From Treponema sp. (GTDB lineage Bacteria; Spirochaetota; Spirochaetia; Treponematales; Breznakiellaceae), in the NCBI GenBank assembly GCA_031268245.1, contig JAIRXN010000087.1, positions 1-13,680 on the forward strand: a stretch of 13,680 nucleotides of DNA. The letters run 5' to 3'. Within the stretch, counting starts at the first letter, position 1. Each line of letters opens with the position of its first letter. The position numbers and the translations under genes are program-made. Positions 1-7,330 of the stretch are shown one piece after another. The notes below the pieces were generated by a model. That model was not told where the DNA came from. It searched no databases and saw only the letters and a list, made by a program, of their open reading frames with translations.

Positions 1-888
1 TATATCACGGGAGGAGTAAGACCCCGCCTTCTTCACGAGACGCCGGTTTCCTTTGTCCTTGACGCGGAAGGCGGCATGGGGCTTTCACTCAGCAAGCGTT
101 CTATGGAAAAGGTTATCTCCATGGCGGAGGAACACGGCTTCGGCGCCTGCAGCATCCGTAACTCAAACCACTTCGGCATTGCCGGCTACTATGCGGAGAT
201 GGCCGCACGGAAGGACATGATCGGCATCGCCATGACCAATACCGCCGCCCTGGGAGTTCCCACCTTTGCGCGGAAAGCCATGTTCGGCACCAATCCCATC
301 GCCTTTGCGGCGCCCTCCCTCAACGCTAAAATGTTCAGCCTTGACATGGCTACTACCACCGTTACCAGGGGCAAGGTGGAAGTCTGCGAACGCGAAAAAA
401 AGCCCCTCCCTCCGGGCTGGGCCGTGGGAACCGATGGAAGGGCTACATGCGATCCTGCAGGGCTCCTGGAAGACATGCTCTACCAACGCGGAGGCGGCCT
501 TCTTCCGCTCGGAGGGGAGGGAGAACAGTCAGGCGGATACAAGGGCTACGGACTGGCGGTAATGGTAGACATACTTACCGCACTCTGTTCAGGCGGCGTT
601 TTCGGCGAAAACGTAAAAGATTCGGAATTTACATCCGCCAGGGTTTGCCACTTCTTCATGGCGTTCAGAATCGATCTCTTCCGCCCGCCCGAAGACTTCA
701 AGAAGGACATGAGCCTCATGCTGGAAGCCTTAAACTCGGTTCCTCCCGCCGAGGGAACGGAACGGGTATACTATGCCGGGCAGAAGGAACAGGAAACCGA
801 AGAGGCAAGCAACAGAAATGGTGTTGCACTTACAGAACAGGTGTGGAAAACCCTCTGCGACTGCGCCGCCTCTCTGGGACAAGGCTGA
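1..888 (+). CDS. Malate/L-lactate dehydrogenase family oxidoreductase (Ldh2/YlbC type), 5' end missing
   Basis: The reading frame is open from base 1, so the gene is cut by the left window edge; an internal ATG at 76 is not the true start. The 295 visible codons lack an estimated 40-50 N-terminal residues compared with the usual 330-360 of the family. Family marks are a GGVRPR segment at the left edge, NSNHFGIAGYY with the likely catalytic His at visible residue 57, GTNPIAFAAP, LPPGW, and GGYKGYGLAVMVDIL. This family reduces 2-keto acids with NAD(P)H in the cytoplasm and has a fold unrelated to classical lactate or malate dehydrogenases. Members act on malate, lactate, ureidoglycolate, diketogulonate or sulfolactate, so the substrate cannot be assigned here. 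It ends 31 bp from the convergent acyl-CoA synthetase gene. The family call is firm; the substrate is open. Confidence 0.88.
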   Translation, partial: YITGGVRPRLLHETPVSFVLDAEGGMGLSLSKRSMEKVISMAEEHGFGACSIRNSNHFGIAGYYAEMAARKDMIGIAMTNTAALGVPTFARKAMFGTNPIAFAAPSLNAKMFSLDMATTTVTRGKVEVCEREKKPLPPGWAVGTDGRATCDPAGLLEDMLYQRGGGLLPLGGEGEQSGGYKGYGLAVMVDILTALCSGGVFGENVKDSEFTSARVCHFFMAFRIDLFRPPEDFKKDMSLMLEALNSVPPAEGTERVYYAGQKEQETEEASNRNGVALTEQVWKTLCDCAASLGQG

Positions 889-908
889 TTGGCGTCCGGC
901 TAATCAGC
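884..908. terminator. Hairpin between convergent genes, possible bidirectional terminator
   Basis: Bases 884-893 (GCTGATTGGC) pair with 899-908 (GCTAATCAGC) as a 10-bp stem with one G-U pair and a 5-base loop. The hairpin overlaps the stop codon of the dehydrogenase and lies 11 bp beyond the stop of the opposing acyl-CoA synthetase gene. Neither strand has a clear T-run after the stem, so it is not a classical intrinsic terminator. The position between two convergent genes is the main reason to suspect termination or transcript-end protection. Confidence 0.4.
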
Positions 909-919
909 GCTGCCCAACG

Positions 920-2632
920 TTACACAGTATCCCGTTTGATCTTTTTGGTAGTAGTCATCTCCATGGCCTCCTTGAGGAGCGTTGTCTTTTGGATCTTCTG
1001 GTAGGAAAGAAGCCTCATGTTTACCTCGGAGATGATGGCGTCAATGCGGTTTTTGATCTCCTCCTGGGAAGGAGCCTCTCCGCCGTCCTTTGCCTTGAAA
1101 AAATCCGGGCTGGGGTAGACGAGGGCCTCAATACCCTCGGTCTTCATCTTTTTGTCCAGTTCAAAGCCGCGGATAAGAATCTGTTCAATTTCTTCAAAAA
1201 GCTGGAACTCATTTTCGATTTCTTCAGGGTAGACATTCTTTCCACCCTCGGTAACGATCATGTTTTTTGCCCGGCCGGTCAGATAGAGATAATCCTCACT
1301 GTCCATATAGCCCACATCTCCGGTCTTGAGGAAACCGTCCTCCATAAAGACGGCGGCAGTCTCTTCATCATTTTCATAGTAACCCTGCATCACCACGGGG
1401 CCCTTTACAATCACCTCTCCTACCCCCCGCTCATCAGGATTGAGAATCTTCATCTCAATCTGCGGAATCCGCTTGCCCACGCTGGTTTCCCTGTAGGCCT
1501 CAATGGGATTAAGGGCGATAATGGGACTCGTTTCGGTAAGGCCATAACCCTGTATAAAATCAAGACCCAACTGGTTATATTTTTTGAAGACAGAAGGAGC
1601 CAGCGGGCCGCCGCCGCAGATACAGACCCTCAGCGTGGTAAGACTCGCCTTGTCCAGAATGAAACCGAACATCTTCTTGCCCGGATTCACCCCGAATGCC
1701 TTCTTTATAAAGCCGGAAAGCCCCATGAGTGCCGTAATAACGGCGTACACGACGGGCCCCTTTTCCCTGAGCCCCCGGATGATACTTGAGAGCACCTTGT
1801 TAAAGAGCATGGGAACGGCGAGAAGCATCGTGATCTTTGCCTGCTTCAGATCCTTCAATATCTGACTGGTAACCATCCGTTTCCCAAAGACCACCTCCGC
1901 GCCGGTGGAAATAGCCTCAATCAAAACCGCCAGCATCGTGTAGGCATGGTGCAGGGGAAGAAGGGCATAGAACACATCGGTATGGAGCACATTCAGATTG
2001 CCCTGGGCCAGATAACAGTCGCTTACCAGATTCCGGTGAGTAAGCATGACCCCTTTGGGCGTCCCCATGGTACCACTGGTAAAGAGAATTGCCGCAAGAT
2101 CAGTTTCCTCAGCCTGCTTAATCTCCGCCTGCGGGCCTTCTAGATCGTAAATATAGGTTCCCACTCCTTTTTTGAGTGAAATAAGCTGTTCCAGTACGCC
2201 GGGATTCTCCAGATAGTACCCATGTTTTTCTTCATCCACAAAAAGCGCCTTCGCATGGGAAGCCTTAAGCAGCACGTCGATTTCTTCATTTTTGAGCTGA
2301 TAATCCAGAGGCGCCACCGTAGCCCCCGCAAAGAGAATCCCCATATAGGCCACCGTCCATTCGGGAACATTCTTCCCGGTAAGCGCTACCTTGTCCCCCT
2401 TGCCGATGCCCCGGCCGGCCAGCCAGCGGGCAACAGCCTCAATTTTCTGTAGAGCCTCTTTATAGGAAAGACTTATCCTGTCAGGGTCATAGATGGTAAA
2501 GCAGGCCCGTTCCCCGTAACGGGCCGTCGTTATCCTGAACAATTCGGGCAGAGTAGGCCAGAGACCGGAAAAATACTTCCCCCGGAATTCATCCAGAAAG
2601 GCATGATTATTGAAGTAGCTGAATTTTTTCAT
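920..2632 (-). CDS. AMP-binding long-chain fatty-acid--CoA ligase
   Basis: This 570-residue protein activates a carboxylic acid, most likely a long-chain fatty acid, to an acyl-adenylate and then to acyl-CoA. Adenylate-forming motifs are all present: TSGTMGTPKG at 185-194 (phosphate loop), GYGLTET at 362-368, TGD with Asp438, and Arg454 in LTGRAKN. TTKKIKR near the C-terminus carries the likely catalytic Lys564. Length fits bacterial FadD-like enzymes, and there is no signal peptide. The ATG at 2632 is preceded by AAGGGG at a suitable distance. It is divergent from the sugar kinase gene and convergent with the dehydrogenase gene, so it appears to be transcribed alone. Fatty-acid chain length cannot be read from the sequence. 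Spirochaetes of this group often salvage host or diet fatty acids, so a role in lipid uptake is reasonable but inferred. Confidence 0.9.
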   Translation of the reverse strand: MKKFSYFNNHAFLDEFRGKYFSGLWPTLPELFRITTARYGERACFTIYDPDRISLSYKEALQKIEAVARWLAGRGIGKGDKVALTGKNVPEWTVAYMGILFAGATVAPLDYQLKNEEIDVLLKASHAKALFVDEEKHGYYLENPGVLEQLISLKKGVGTYIYDLEGPQAEIKQAEETDLAAILFTSGTMGTPKGVMLTHRNLVSDCYLAQGNLNVLHTDVFYALLPLHHAYTMLAVLIEAISTGAEVVFGKRMVTSQILKDLKQAKITMLLAVPMLFNKVLSSIIRGLREKGPVVYAVITALMGLSGFIKKAFGVNPGKKMFGFILDKASLTTLRVCICGGGPLAPSVFKKYNQLGLDFIQGYGLTETSPIIALNPIEAYRETSVGKRIPQIEMKILNPDERGVGEVIVKGPVVMQGYYENDEETAAVFMEDGFLKTGDVGYMDSEDYLYLTGRAKNMIVTEGGKNVYPEEIENEFQLFEEIEQILIRGFELDKKMKTEGIEALVYPSPDFFKAKDGGEAPSQEEIKNRIDAIISEVNMRLLSYQKIQKTTLLKEAMEMTTTKKIKRDTV

Positions 2633-2689
2633 GGTTAACCCCTTGCTAAAGTAATATCCGTCTTTTAGACATCACTGTGCCTGGAAAAG

Positions 2690-2718
2690 TTGCAGTTAAT
2701 CCGAAAGTAGTTTATTCT
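2690..2718 (+). promoter_or_regulatory. Weak candidate promoter for the sugar kinase gene
   Basis: TTGCAG (2690-2695) and TATTCT (2713-2718) are separated by 17 bp in the divergent gap between the acyl-CoA synthetase and kinase genes. The match to the sigma-70 consensus is partial (about 3 of 6 and 4 of 6), so this is a suggestion only. No equally good promoter was seen for the synthetase on the other strand. Confidence 0.22.
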
Positions 2719-2728
2719 TACCGGACGG

Positions 2729-2739
2729 GAACTTGTTCA
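2729..2739 (+). repeat. Single degenerate arm of the dispersed hairpin repeat
   Basis: GAACTTGTTCA differs at two of 11 bases from the GAGCTTGTTCC arm seen at 5086-5096. No matching second arm is visible nearby, so it may be a decayed half element or chance. It lies just upstream of the sugar kinase gene. Confidence 0.2.
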
Positions 2740-2768
2740 AAAATTTTAATAGCGGATGGTGAGTGGCT

Positions 2769-4133
2769 ATGCTCTGGCTCGGAATAGACGCCGGTTCTTC
2801 TTTTATAAAGGCAGCCCTCCTCGATCCCGGTTCCGGCGCTGTTCGTGAAGGACGGAGTGTCCCGGCGCCGCCTTTCCTTGACGGCGAAAACTTTTTTCCC
2901 GCCAGCTCTTCCAGGCGGGAAATCTCCGTAGACGCACTGGCGGAAACCGTAAAAGCCCTTATCGGGCTGTATGCGGAAAAATTCCCCATTGAAGGGATCC
3001 TGTTCTCCGTACAGATGCACGGCTTTGAGCTTTATTCCCCGTGCGACGGCAGGGCGGTAACAAACTACGTTACCTGGCAGGACAGGAGGGCCTTCGGTTC
3101 CGGCGGGGGGACCGCCGCTAAAATCAGAGAAATTGCCGCCGGGGAACTGAGGCGCAGCGGGGTGATTCTTAACAACAGCCACAGTCTTTCGCCCTTGTTC
3201 CATTTCCTCGAAGAGGAAAAACCCGCCGGGCCCCTGGCCTTTGCTCTCCTTGGGGACGCCGTCATCAGGCGGCTTACCGCACAGGTTATCCCCATACATC
3301 CCACGGAGGCGGCCTCCACAGGCATGTACGATCTCGAAAGCCGGGACTGGAACCGCCGGCTTTTGGATATTCTCTCACTGGGAAAAATTGAATTTCCTCC
3401 CGTGGCGGAGAAACGGGAACCGGCGGCATATTTCAGGCCGGCGGCGGGGAAGGAAATCCCCGTGTATCTCCCCGTGGGAGATCATCAGGCGGCGATTCTT
3501 GGCTCGGGCGCCGGCCCCGGCGGCATGGTCATCAACATCGGTACCGGGGGGCAGATCTGCTGGGTTGACAACGGTCTTGACTTTGGGCCTTACGAAACCA
3601 GGCCTTTTTTCTCCGGCCTGAGCCTCCGTACCCTGTCGGATCTCCCCTCGGGACGTTCCCTTTCGGCCCTGGTGGATTTTTTTTGGGACATCGGGGAAAA
3701 CGTCTTTGATCTTGAAAGGGAAGCCGGCCGGGAATTCTGGGAAAAGATCAATGCCCTGGCGGAAAAGGCCCTGGCAACCGGAGGGAAGCTCCCGGCAATG
3801 GACATGAATTTTTTCGATGAGGAAGGCGGCGTCATCCGGGGCATACACGCGGACAAGTTCGGCGCAGGGAGCCTCATCGCCGCCGCATACACGGCCATGG
3901 CGGACGCTGCCTTTGACGGATACAGACGCCTGGAACCGGGCGGCGTGAAACCGGCAAGTCTCACCGGCGCGGGAGGCGTCCTCTTGCGGACGCCGCTGCT
4001 CCGGGAAATGATAAGCCGCCGCTTCGGTATGCCGCTCAAGACTGCGCTCCATCCGGAAGATGTCATGTACGGCCTCCTTAAACTGGGCCGCTGGTACGCA
4101 GGCTATACCGAAGATCCTCTTGTGGAAAAATAG
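2769..4133 (+). CDS. FGGY-family carbohydrate kinase, sedoheptulokinase-like
   Basis: This 454-residue protein should transfer phosphate from ATP to a sugar or polyol in the cytoplasm. The N-terminal FGGY domain begins with LWLGIDAGSSFIKAALL (phosphate-binding). It continues with QMHGFELY and VTWQDRRA, a substrate-side segment. The C-terminal domain has VGDHQAAILGSG with the probable catalytic Asp238, NIGTGGQI at 256-263, and TGAGGVLLRTP near 399, the adenosine-side motif. The GDHQ and NIGTGGQI wording resembles sedoheptulokinases more than xylulokinases or glycerol kinases. I start at the ATG at 2769, with GGTGAG five bases upstream; a GTG at 2763 would add two residues. No sugar transporter, isomerase or aldolase gene lies beside it, so context does not settle the substrate. 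Confidence 0.85.
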   Translation: MLWLGIDAGSSFIKAALLDPGSGAVREGRSVPAPPFLDGENFFPASSSRREISVDALAETVKALIGLYAEKFPIEGILFSVQMHGFELYSPCDGRAVTNYVTWQDRRAFGSGGGTAAKIREIAAGELRRSGVILNNSHSLSPLFHFLEEEKPAGPLAFALLGDAVIRRLTAQVIPIHPTEAASTGMYDLESRDWNRRLLDILSLGKIEFPPVAEKREPAAYFRPAAGKEIPVYLPVGDHQAAILGSGAGPGGMVINIGTGGQICWVDNGLDFGPYETRPFFSGLSLRTLSDLPSGRSLSALVDFFWDIGENVFDLEREAGREFWEKINALAEKALATGGKLPAMDMNFFDEEGGVIRGIHADKFGAGSLIAAAYTAMADAAFDGYRRLEPGGVKPASLTGAGGVLLRTPLLREMISRRFGMPLKTALHPEDVMYGLLKLGRWYAGYTEDPLVEK

Positions 4134-4147
4134 ACGCGGCAGTTTCG

Positions 4148-4190
4148 CCGCCGGGAACCTCCGGCCCCCGGCGGGAAACATGCATTTTTT
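4148..4190 (+). terminator. GC-rich hairpin with distal T-run between convergent genes
   Basis: CCGCCGGG (4148-4155) pairs perfectly with CCCGGCGG (4167-4174) across an 11-base loop. A run of six T follows at 4185-4190, about ten bases beyond the stem. It lies 14 bp after the kinase stop codon and directly abuts the end of the convergent metQ gene. The stem is strong but the T-run is farther away than in a typical intrinsic terminator, so termination for the kinase transcript is likely rather than certain. Confidence 0.5.
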
Positions 4191-4998
4191 AAAACACCGC
4201 TACAACGGAACCGTCAGACCATTTGCCGGTGATATAGTTTTTAACCTTTTCCGAGCGCAGGGCCCTTGAAAGAGCCTGGATGGCCGCATCGTTTTCCCTG
4301 CCTTTCTGAACCACCACAATGTTTACATAGGGCGACTGGGCTCCCTCGATGATCAGGGCGTCCCTCGTGGGAACAAGTCCCGCTTCCAGGGCATAATTTC
4401 CGTTAATCGCCGCGGCATCCACATCCTCCAGGGAACGGGGAAGCTGGGCGGATTCGAGTTCACGGAATCTGAAGTTTTTGGGGTTGCCGGTAATGTCCTG
4501 GGGGGTGGCTTCCAGACCCGCATTATTCCTGAGCGTGATAAGCCCGTTGGCCTGGAGGAGCAGCAGCGCCCGTCCGCCGTTAGTGGGATCGTTGGGAATG
4601 GCGATAGTAGCCCCGTCGGGAAGATCCGCTATGTTTTTCACCTTGAGCGAAAAAATCCCGAAAGGCTCCACATGGACTCCGAATGCCGAAACCAGCTTCG
4701 TTGCCCATTCGGCATTACTCCCCAGATAGGGAATATGCTGGAAGAAGTTTGCGTCAAGATCTCCCGCAATAAGAGCCGTGTTTGGAGTCACGTAATCGGT
4801 GAATTCCACTACCTTCAGCGTGATCCCCTGGGATGCAAGGTCATCCTTGATCAGGTTGAGCAGTTCCGCATGGGGCACCGGAGTCGCCCCGACCGTAAGG
4901 GTCGAACCCGAATCCTTTTTCCCGGCGGCAGCCAGAGGCTGCAAGAGACCGAGAACCATGGCGGCTGCAATTAGCAGACCCGCAGTTCTTTTTTTCAT
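4189..4998 (-). CDS. metQ: Methionine ABC transporter substrate-binding protein, NlpA/MetQ family
   Basis: This 269-residue periplasmic protein should bind methionine, or a close relative, and deliver it to MetNI. Residues 1-25 form a Sec signal peptide (MKKR, a hydrophobic core, then PLAAA). Family segments follow: VGATPVPHAELL, DLDANFFQHIPYL, GATIAIPNDPTNGGRALLLLQ and AAINGNYALEAGL. Unusually, there is no cysteine at the end of the signal, whereas most NlpA/MetQ proteins are lipoproteins. The sequence suggests signal-peptidase-I cleavage after LAAA and a soluble product. The start has an excellent AGGAGG six bases upstream. It is separated from metI by 152 bp with its own promoter-like sequence, which could raise its level over the membrane parts. 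Family members also bind other amino acids or dipeptides, so methionine is the default rather than a proven ligand. Confidence 0.9.
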   Translation of the reverse strand: MKKRTAGLLIAAAMVLGLLQPLAAAGKKDSGSTLTVGATPVPHAELLNLIKDDLASQGITLKVVEFTDYVTPNTALIAGDLDANFFQHIPYLGSNAEWATKLVSAFGVHVEPFGIFSLKVKNIADLPDGATIAIPNDPTNGGRALLLLQANGLITLRNNAGLEATPQDITGNPKNFRFRELESAQLPRSLEDVDAAAINGNYALEAGLVPTRDALIIEGAQSPYVNIVVVQKGRENDAAIQALSRALRSEKVKNYITGKWSDGSVVAVF

Positions 4999-5050
4999 AA
5001 AAATCCTCCTAAGATTTGATTTTGAAGCGCCGCTTCTATTTCCTAGTATT

Positions 5051-5070
5051 TATATAGATATTATATAGAT
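5051..5070. repeat. 9-bp direct repeat spaced one helical turn, possible operator upstream of metQ
   Basis: TATATAGAT occurs at 5051-5059 and again at 5062-5070, an 11-bp period. It overlaps the putative -10 region of the metQ promoter on the minus strand. Two identical half-sites on one face of the helix suit a regulator, but AT-rich promoter DNA can give such repeats by chance. Confidence 0.35.
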
Positions 5071-5083
5071 TGTTTTTTGTCAA
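5055..5083 (-). promoter_or_regulatory. Candidate sigma-70 promoter for metQ
   Basis: On the minus strand a perfect TTGACA lies at 5083-5078. A 17-bp gap leads to TATCTA at 5060-5055; a perfect TATAAT at 5065-5060 also exists but would leave only a 12-bp gap. The region is strikingly AT-rich compared with the surrounding genes and lies 57-85 bp upstream of the metQ start. This implies that metQ can be transcribed independently of metNI. The exact -10 element is uncertain. Confidence 0.5.
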
Positions 5084-5085
5084 GT

Positions 5086-5124
5086 GAGCTTGTTCCAAAA
5101 CTCAGGTTTTTTCGGAACAAGCTC
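5086..5124. repeat. Intergenic hairpin element between metI and metQ
   Basis: GAGCTTGTTCC (5086-5096) and GGAACAAGCTC (5114-5124) form a perfect 11-bp inverted repeat. Inside it AAAAC (5097-5101) can pair with GTTTT (5106-5110) around a TCAG loop, leaving a three-base bulge. There is no T-run after it in the metNI direction, so it is not an obvious terminator. The same arm and inner-stem plan recurs at 7459-7500 and, less exactly, at 8084-8136, so I treat it as a dispersed repeat. Confidence 0.6.
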
Positions 5125-5150
5125 TATTTTCCGAACAAACGGCTTCTGGC

Positions 5151-5816
5151 TCAACGTTTGGACAGGAGGTTCCGGCTGATCAGGGTGCCGGTCAACTGCA
5201 CCGCCTCCACCAGGGCCAGGATGACGATAACCGCCGCTATTGTTACTTCGGTACGGAACCGGTAGTAGCCGTAACGAATCGCCAGGTCTCCCAGGCCTCC
5301 TCCGCCGATAGCTCCGGCCATGGCGGAATATCCGATAAGGTTGATGATCGTCAGGGCGAGGCCGGAAACAAGAGCCGGCATGGCTTCGGGGATCAGCACC
5401 TTCCTCAGGATCTGGAAATTGGTAGAACCCATGGCCTGAGCCGCAACAAGCACCCCGCTGTCCACCTCGGAGAGGGCCGCCTCCGCGACCCGGGCCACAA
5501 AGGGAGCCGCGGCAATGGAAAGGGGAATGATCACCGCAGTCGGCCCGATGCTTGTCCTGATGATCAGCCGGGAGAGGGGGATGAGGAGGATCATGAGGAT
5601 GATGAAAGGCAGAGACCGGAAGAGGTTCACGATCCTGGAAAGTATGTTATAGAGGAAAGTCCGCGGCTTGAGACCTGCCGGGGACGCACTGTAGAGGAAG
5701 GCCCCCAGCGGAAAACCAAGCAGACAGGCAAAAAAGGTGGAAACCAGGGTCATGTAGAGCGTTTCCCCCGTGGCCCGGGGAAGCATAACCAGCACTGAAT
5801 AGATCTCATCCGGCAT
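5151..5816 (-). CDS. metI: Methionine ABC transporter permease
   Basis: This 221-residue inner-membrane protein is the channel subunit of the importer and should act as a dimer with two MetN. It shows about five hydrophobic segments. The ABC permease coupling (EAA-type) region is around EAMPALVSGLALTIINLIGYSAMAG, followed by the highly conserved GGGGLGDLAIRYGYYRF near the C-terminus, which is characteristic of MetI. Length is normal for the family. The ATG at 5816 lies inside the last codons of metN, giving an 11-bp overlap, so the two genes are translationally coupled. The coding sequence ends 152 bp before metQ. Confidence 0.93.
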   Translation of the reverse strand: MPDEIYSVLVMLPRATGETLYMTLVSTFFACLLGFPLGAFLYSASPAGLKPRTFLYNILSRIVNLFRSLPFIILMILLIPLSRLIIRTSIGPTAVIIPLSIAAAPFVARVAEAALSEVDSGVLVAAQAMGSTNFQILRKVLIPEAMPALVSGLALTIINLIGYSAMAGAIGGGGLGDLAIRYGYYRFRTEVTIAAVIVILALVEAVQLTGTLISRNLLSKR

Positions 5817-6528
5817 AGATCAATTCCCTTGCCGCCGCGGTTTTCGGCCGCTCAAAGATATCCGAGAGACTGCCCTGCTCCACGATGAGACCTTCATCCA
5901 GCACGGCAACTTCCCGGCAGATTGCGCGGATCACCTCCATCTGGTGGGTGATCAGTACCACGGTAATCCCGAGCTTTTCGTGAAGTTCCCTGATAAGGGA
6001 GAGAATCGAGCGGGTAGTTTGGGGATCCAGGGCGCTGGTAGCCTCGTCGCAGAAGAGCGCTTCGGGATTTGCCGCCAGAGCCCTGGCAATGGCCACACGC
6101 TGTTTCTGCCCGCCGGAAAGTTCCCGGAGCCGGGCCTTGCGCTTGTCCTGAATCTGTACCAGTTCCAGCAGTTCATCTACCCGTCTGAGTATCTCTTTTT
6201 TGGCCATACCGGCAATTTCCAGAGGATACGCAATATTCCCCGAAACATTTCTGGAACCAAGAAGGTTGAAATTCTGAAAGATCATCCCCATTTTTCGTCT
6301 CCGGCTGAGCAGTTCCCGGCCCGAAAGCGTATCCACCCGCTCTTCCCCGTAGAAAACCATTCCCCTGTCCGGCTTTTCCAGAAGACTCATGATCCGCAGC
6401 AGGGTTGATTTCCCCGCGCCGCTTTTCCCGATGACGCCGTAGATGCTTCCGTCAGGCACGGAGAGTTCCAGATCCCGCAGGGCGGCAACGGAGGCATAGT
6501 ATTTGGACACTCCCTTGAGGGTAATCAT
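5806..6528 (-). CDS. metN: Methionine ABC transporter ATPase, short form without NIL domain
   Basis: This 240-residue cytoplasmic ATPase powers the importer. Every ABC motif is intact: Walker A GKSGAGKST at 34-42, Q-loop Gln85, signature LSGGQ at 137-141, Walker B ending in Asp161-Glu162, and switch His195. Neighbouring metI and metQ make the methionine assignment strong. The protein ends soon after the ATPase core (ERPKTAAARELIYAG), whereas typical MetN runs to about 340 residues and carries a C-terminal NIL domain that binds methionine and shuts the transporter down. Here the next gene, metI, overlaps the stop by 11 bp, so this looks like a genuine short form, not a frameshift. I prefer the ATG at 6528 because MITLKGVSKYY matches the family; GTG at 6537 is possible. 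The Shine-Dalgarno sequence is weak. Confidence 0.9.
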   Translation of the reverse strand: MITLKGVSKYYASVAALRDLELSVPDGSIYGVIGKSGAGKSTLLRIMSLLEKPDRGMVFYGEERVDTLSGRELLSRRRKMGMIFQNFNLLGSRNVSGNIAYPLEIAGMAKKEILRRVDELLELVQIQDKRKARLRELSGGQKQRVAIARALAANPEALFCDEATSALDPQTTRSILSLIRELHEKLGITVVLITHQMEVIRAICREVAVLDEGLIVEQGSLSDIFERPKTAAARELIYAG

Positions 6529-6601
6529 AAACACCACACTACAGCGAAAATGCCCTCAAATTCAACCTGTTTCAGAATTTCAATGGGAAAACCCTAACAG
6601 C

Positions 6602-7330
6602 CTACCATATCACTTCGTATTCCAGAGGGGATTCCAGCACGAGAAGGTCGAGGAGGGGAATATCGAAGGATGCGCGGTTTTTGGAGAAGCTGCCGCCCTT
6701 GACTGAGCGGAGCGGGCCGGGAAAATCGACGGAGGCTTTAATCCGGCTCCGGCTTATTTCGGCGGCAATCTCTTTACCGTAAACCGAAGCGACAAGATCC
6801 AGGTATTCGGGTTTGGAAACCGTTTCTCCGGTGGCGATGGGGGCCATGAGGACGGAGAGATAGTCGGTAATTTCGGGCGAGACCAGGGAGAGAATGCCGG
6901 GCCCTGTGTCCCGGCTCAGACGGATGCCGAGACGGACGGCGTCTCCCGCATGATCGAGGCTGATAAAGCCCTTTCCCCCGCCGGGCGCCAGGAATTCGGC
7001 TATATTGGAGATCTGTACCGGGCCTTCAATGGCTGCCGGCGCCGAATTTTTGAAGAACGCCGACCTGACACCCGGCGCCTTTGACATGCTTGCGCCGATA
7101 AGCGCCCCGTCCAGGATATTCGCCCTTGCCGAACCTTCCCCCAAGGCCGCCGAAAGCCTGCCGATAAGAGCCCCCATCCGGGGCTGCAGGGCGGCTTTTA
7201 CCGTAAAATCCCCTGAACCTTCGACCGTCAATGACCCTGAAATGTCTCCTGAACAGGAGGACAAAAGTCCGCCCAAAGCCAAAACCGCAAGCGGCAGAAG
7301 GCCGCCCATTACATGGATTTTATTCATCAT
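6602..7330 (-). CDS. Putative outer or periplasmic lipoprotein of unknown function
   Basis: I do not recognise the family. From the ATG at 7330 (a second ATG follows directly) the product has 242 residues. It opens with a lipoprotein signal: MMNKIH, a hydrophobic stretch, then LSSC with the lipidated Cys at residue 26. GGA upstream of the ATG is a plausible ribosome site; starts farther upstream would put extra residues before the signal. The mature part is rich in Gly, Ala, Ser and Leu and has no cysteine or recognisable catalytic motif. It appears mixed alpha/beta, for example SGSLTVEGSGDFTVKAALQP and ISNIAEFLAPGG. It lies 73 bp upstream of metN on the same strand with no strong terminator between, so it could be co-transcribed with the importer, but nothing shows a role in methionine uptake. 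Confidence 0.7.
   Translation of the reverse strand: MMNKIHVMGGLLPLAVLALGGLLSSCSGDISGSLTVEGSGDFTVKAALQPRMGALIGRLSAALGEGSARANILDGALIGASMSKAPGVRSAFFKNSAPAAIEGPVQISNIAEFLAPGGGKGFISLDHAGDAVRLGIRLSRDTGPGILSLVSPEITDYLSVLMAPIATGETVSKPEYLDLVASVYGKEIAAEISRSRIKASVDFPGPLRSVKGGSFSKNRASFDIPLLDLLVLESPLEYEVIW

Noticed and set aside
773..1789. 338-codon open frame on the plus strand opposite the acyl-CoA synthetase gene
   Set aside because: The minus-strand frame has every adenylate-forming motif; the plus-strand frame has no recognisable domain and is a by-product of codon bias.
3375..4181. 268-codon open frame antisense to the FGGY kinase
   Set aside because: The sense frame carries all kinase motifs; the antisense translation is low-complexity and matches no family.
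5086..5124. Intrinsic terminator for metNI
   Set aside because: The stem is strong, but in the metNI direction it is followed by ACTTGACA with no T-run, and the element recurs elsewhere, so I call it a repeat.
6529..6601. S-box (SAM) riboswitch or T-box leader ahead of metN
   Set aside because: The gap is only 73 bp and shows no conserved riboswitch core or antiterminator; only short weak pairings are visible.
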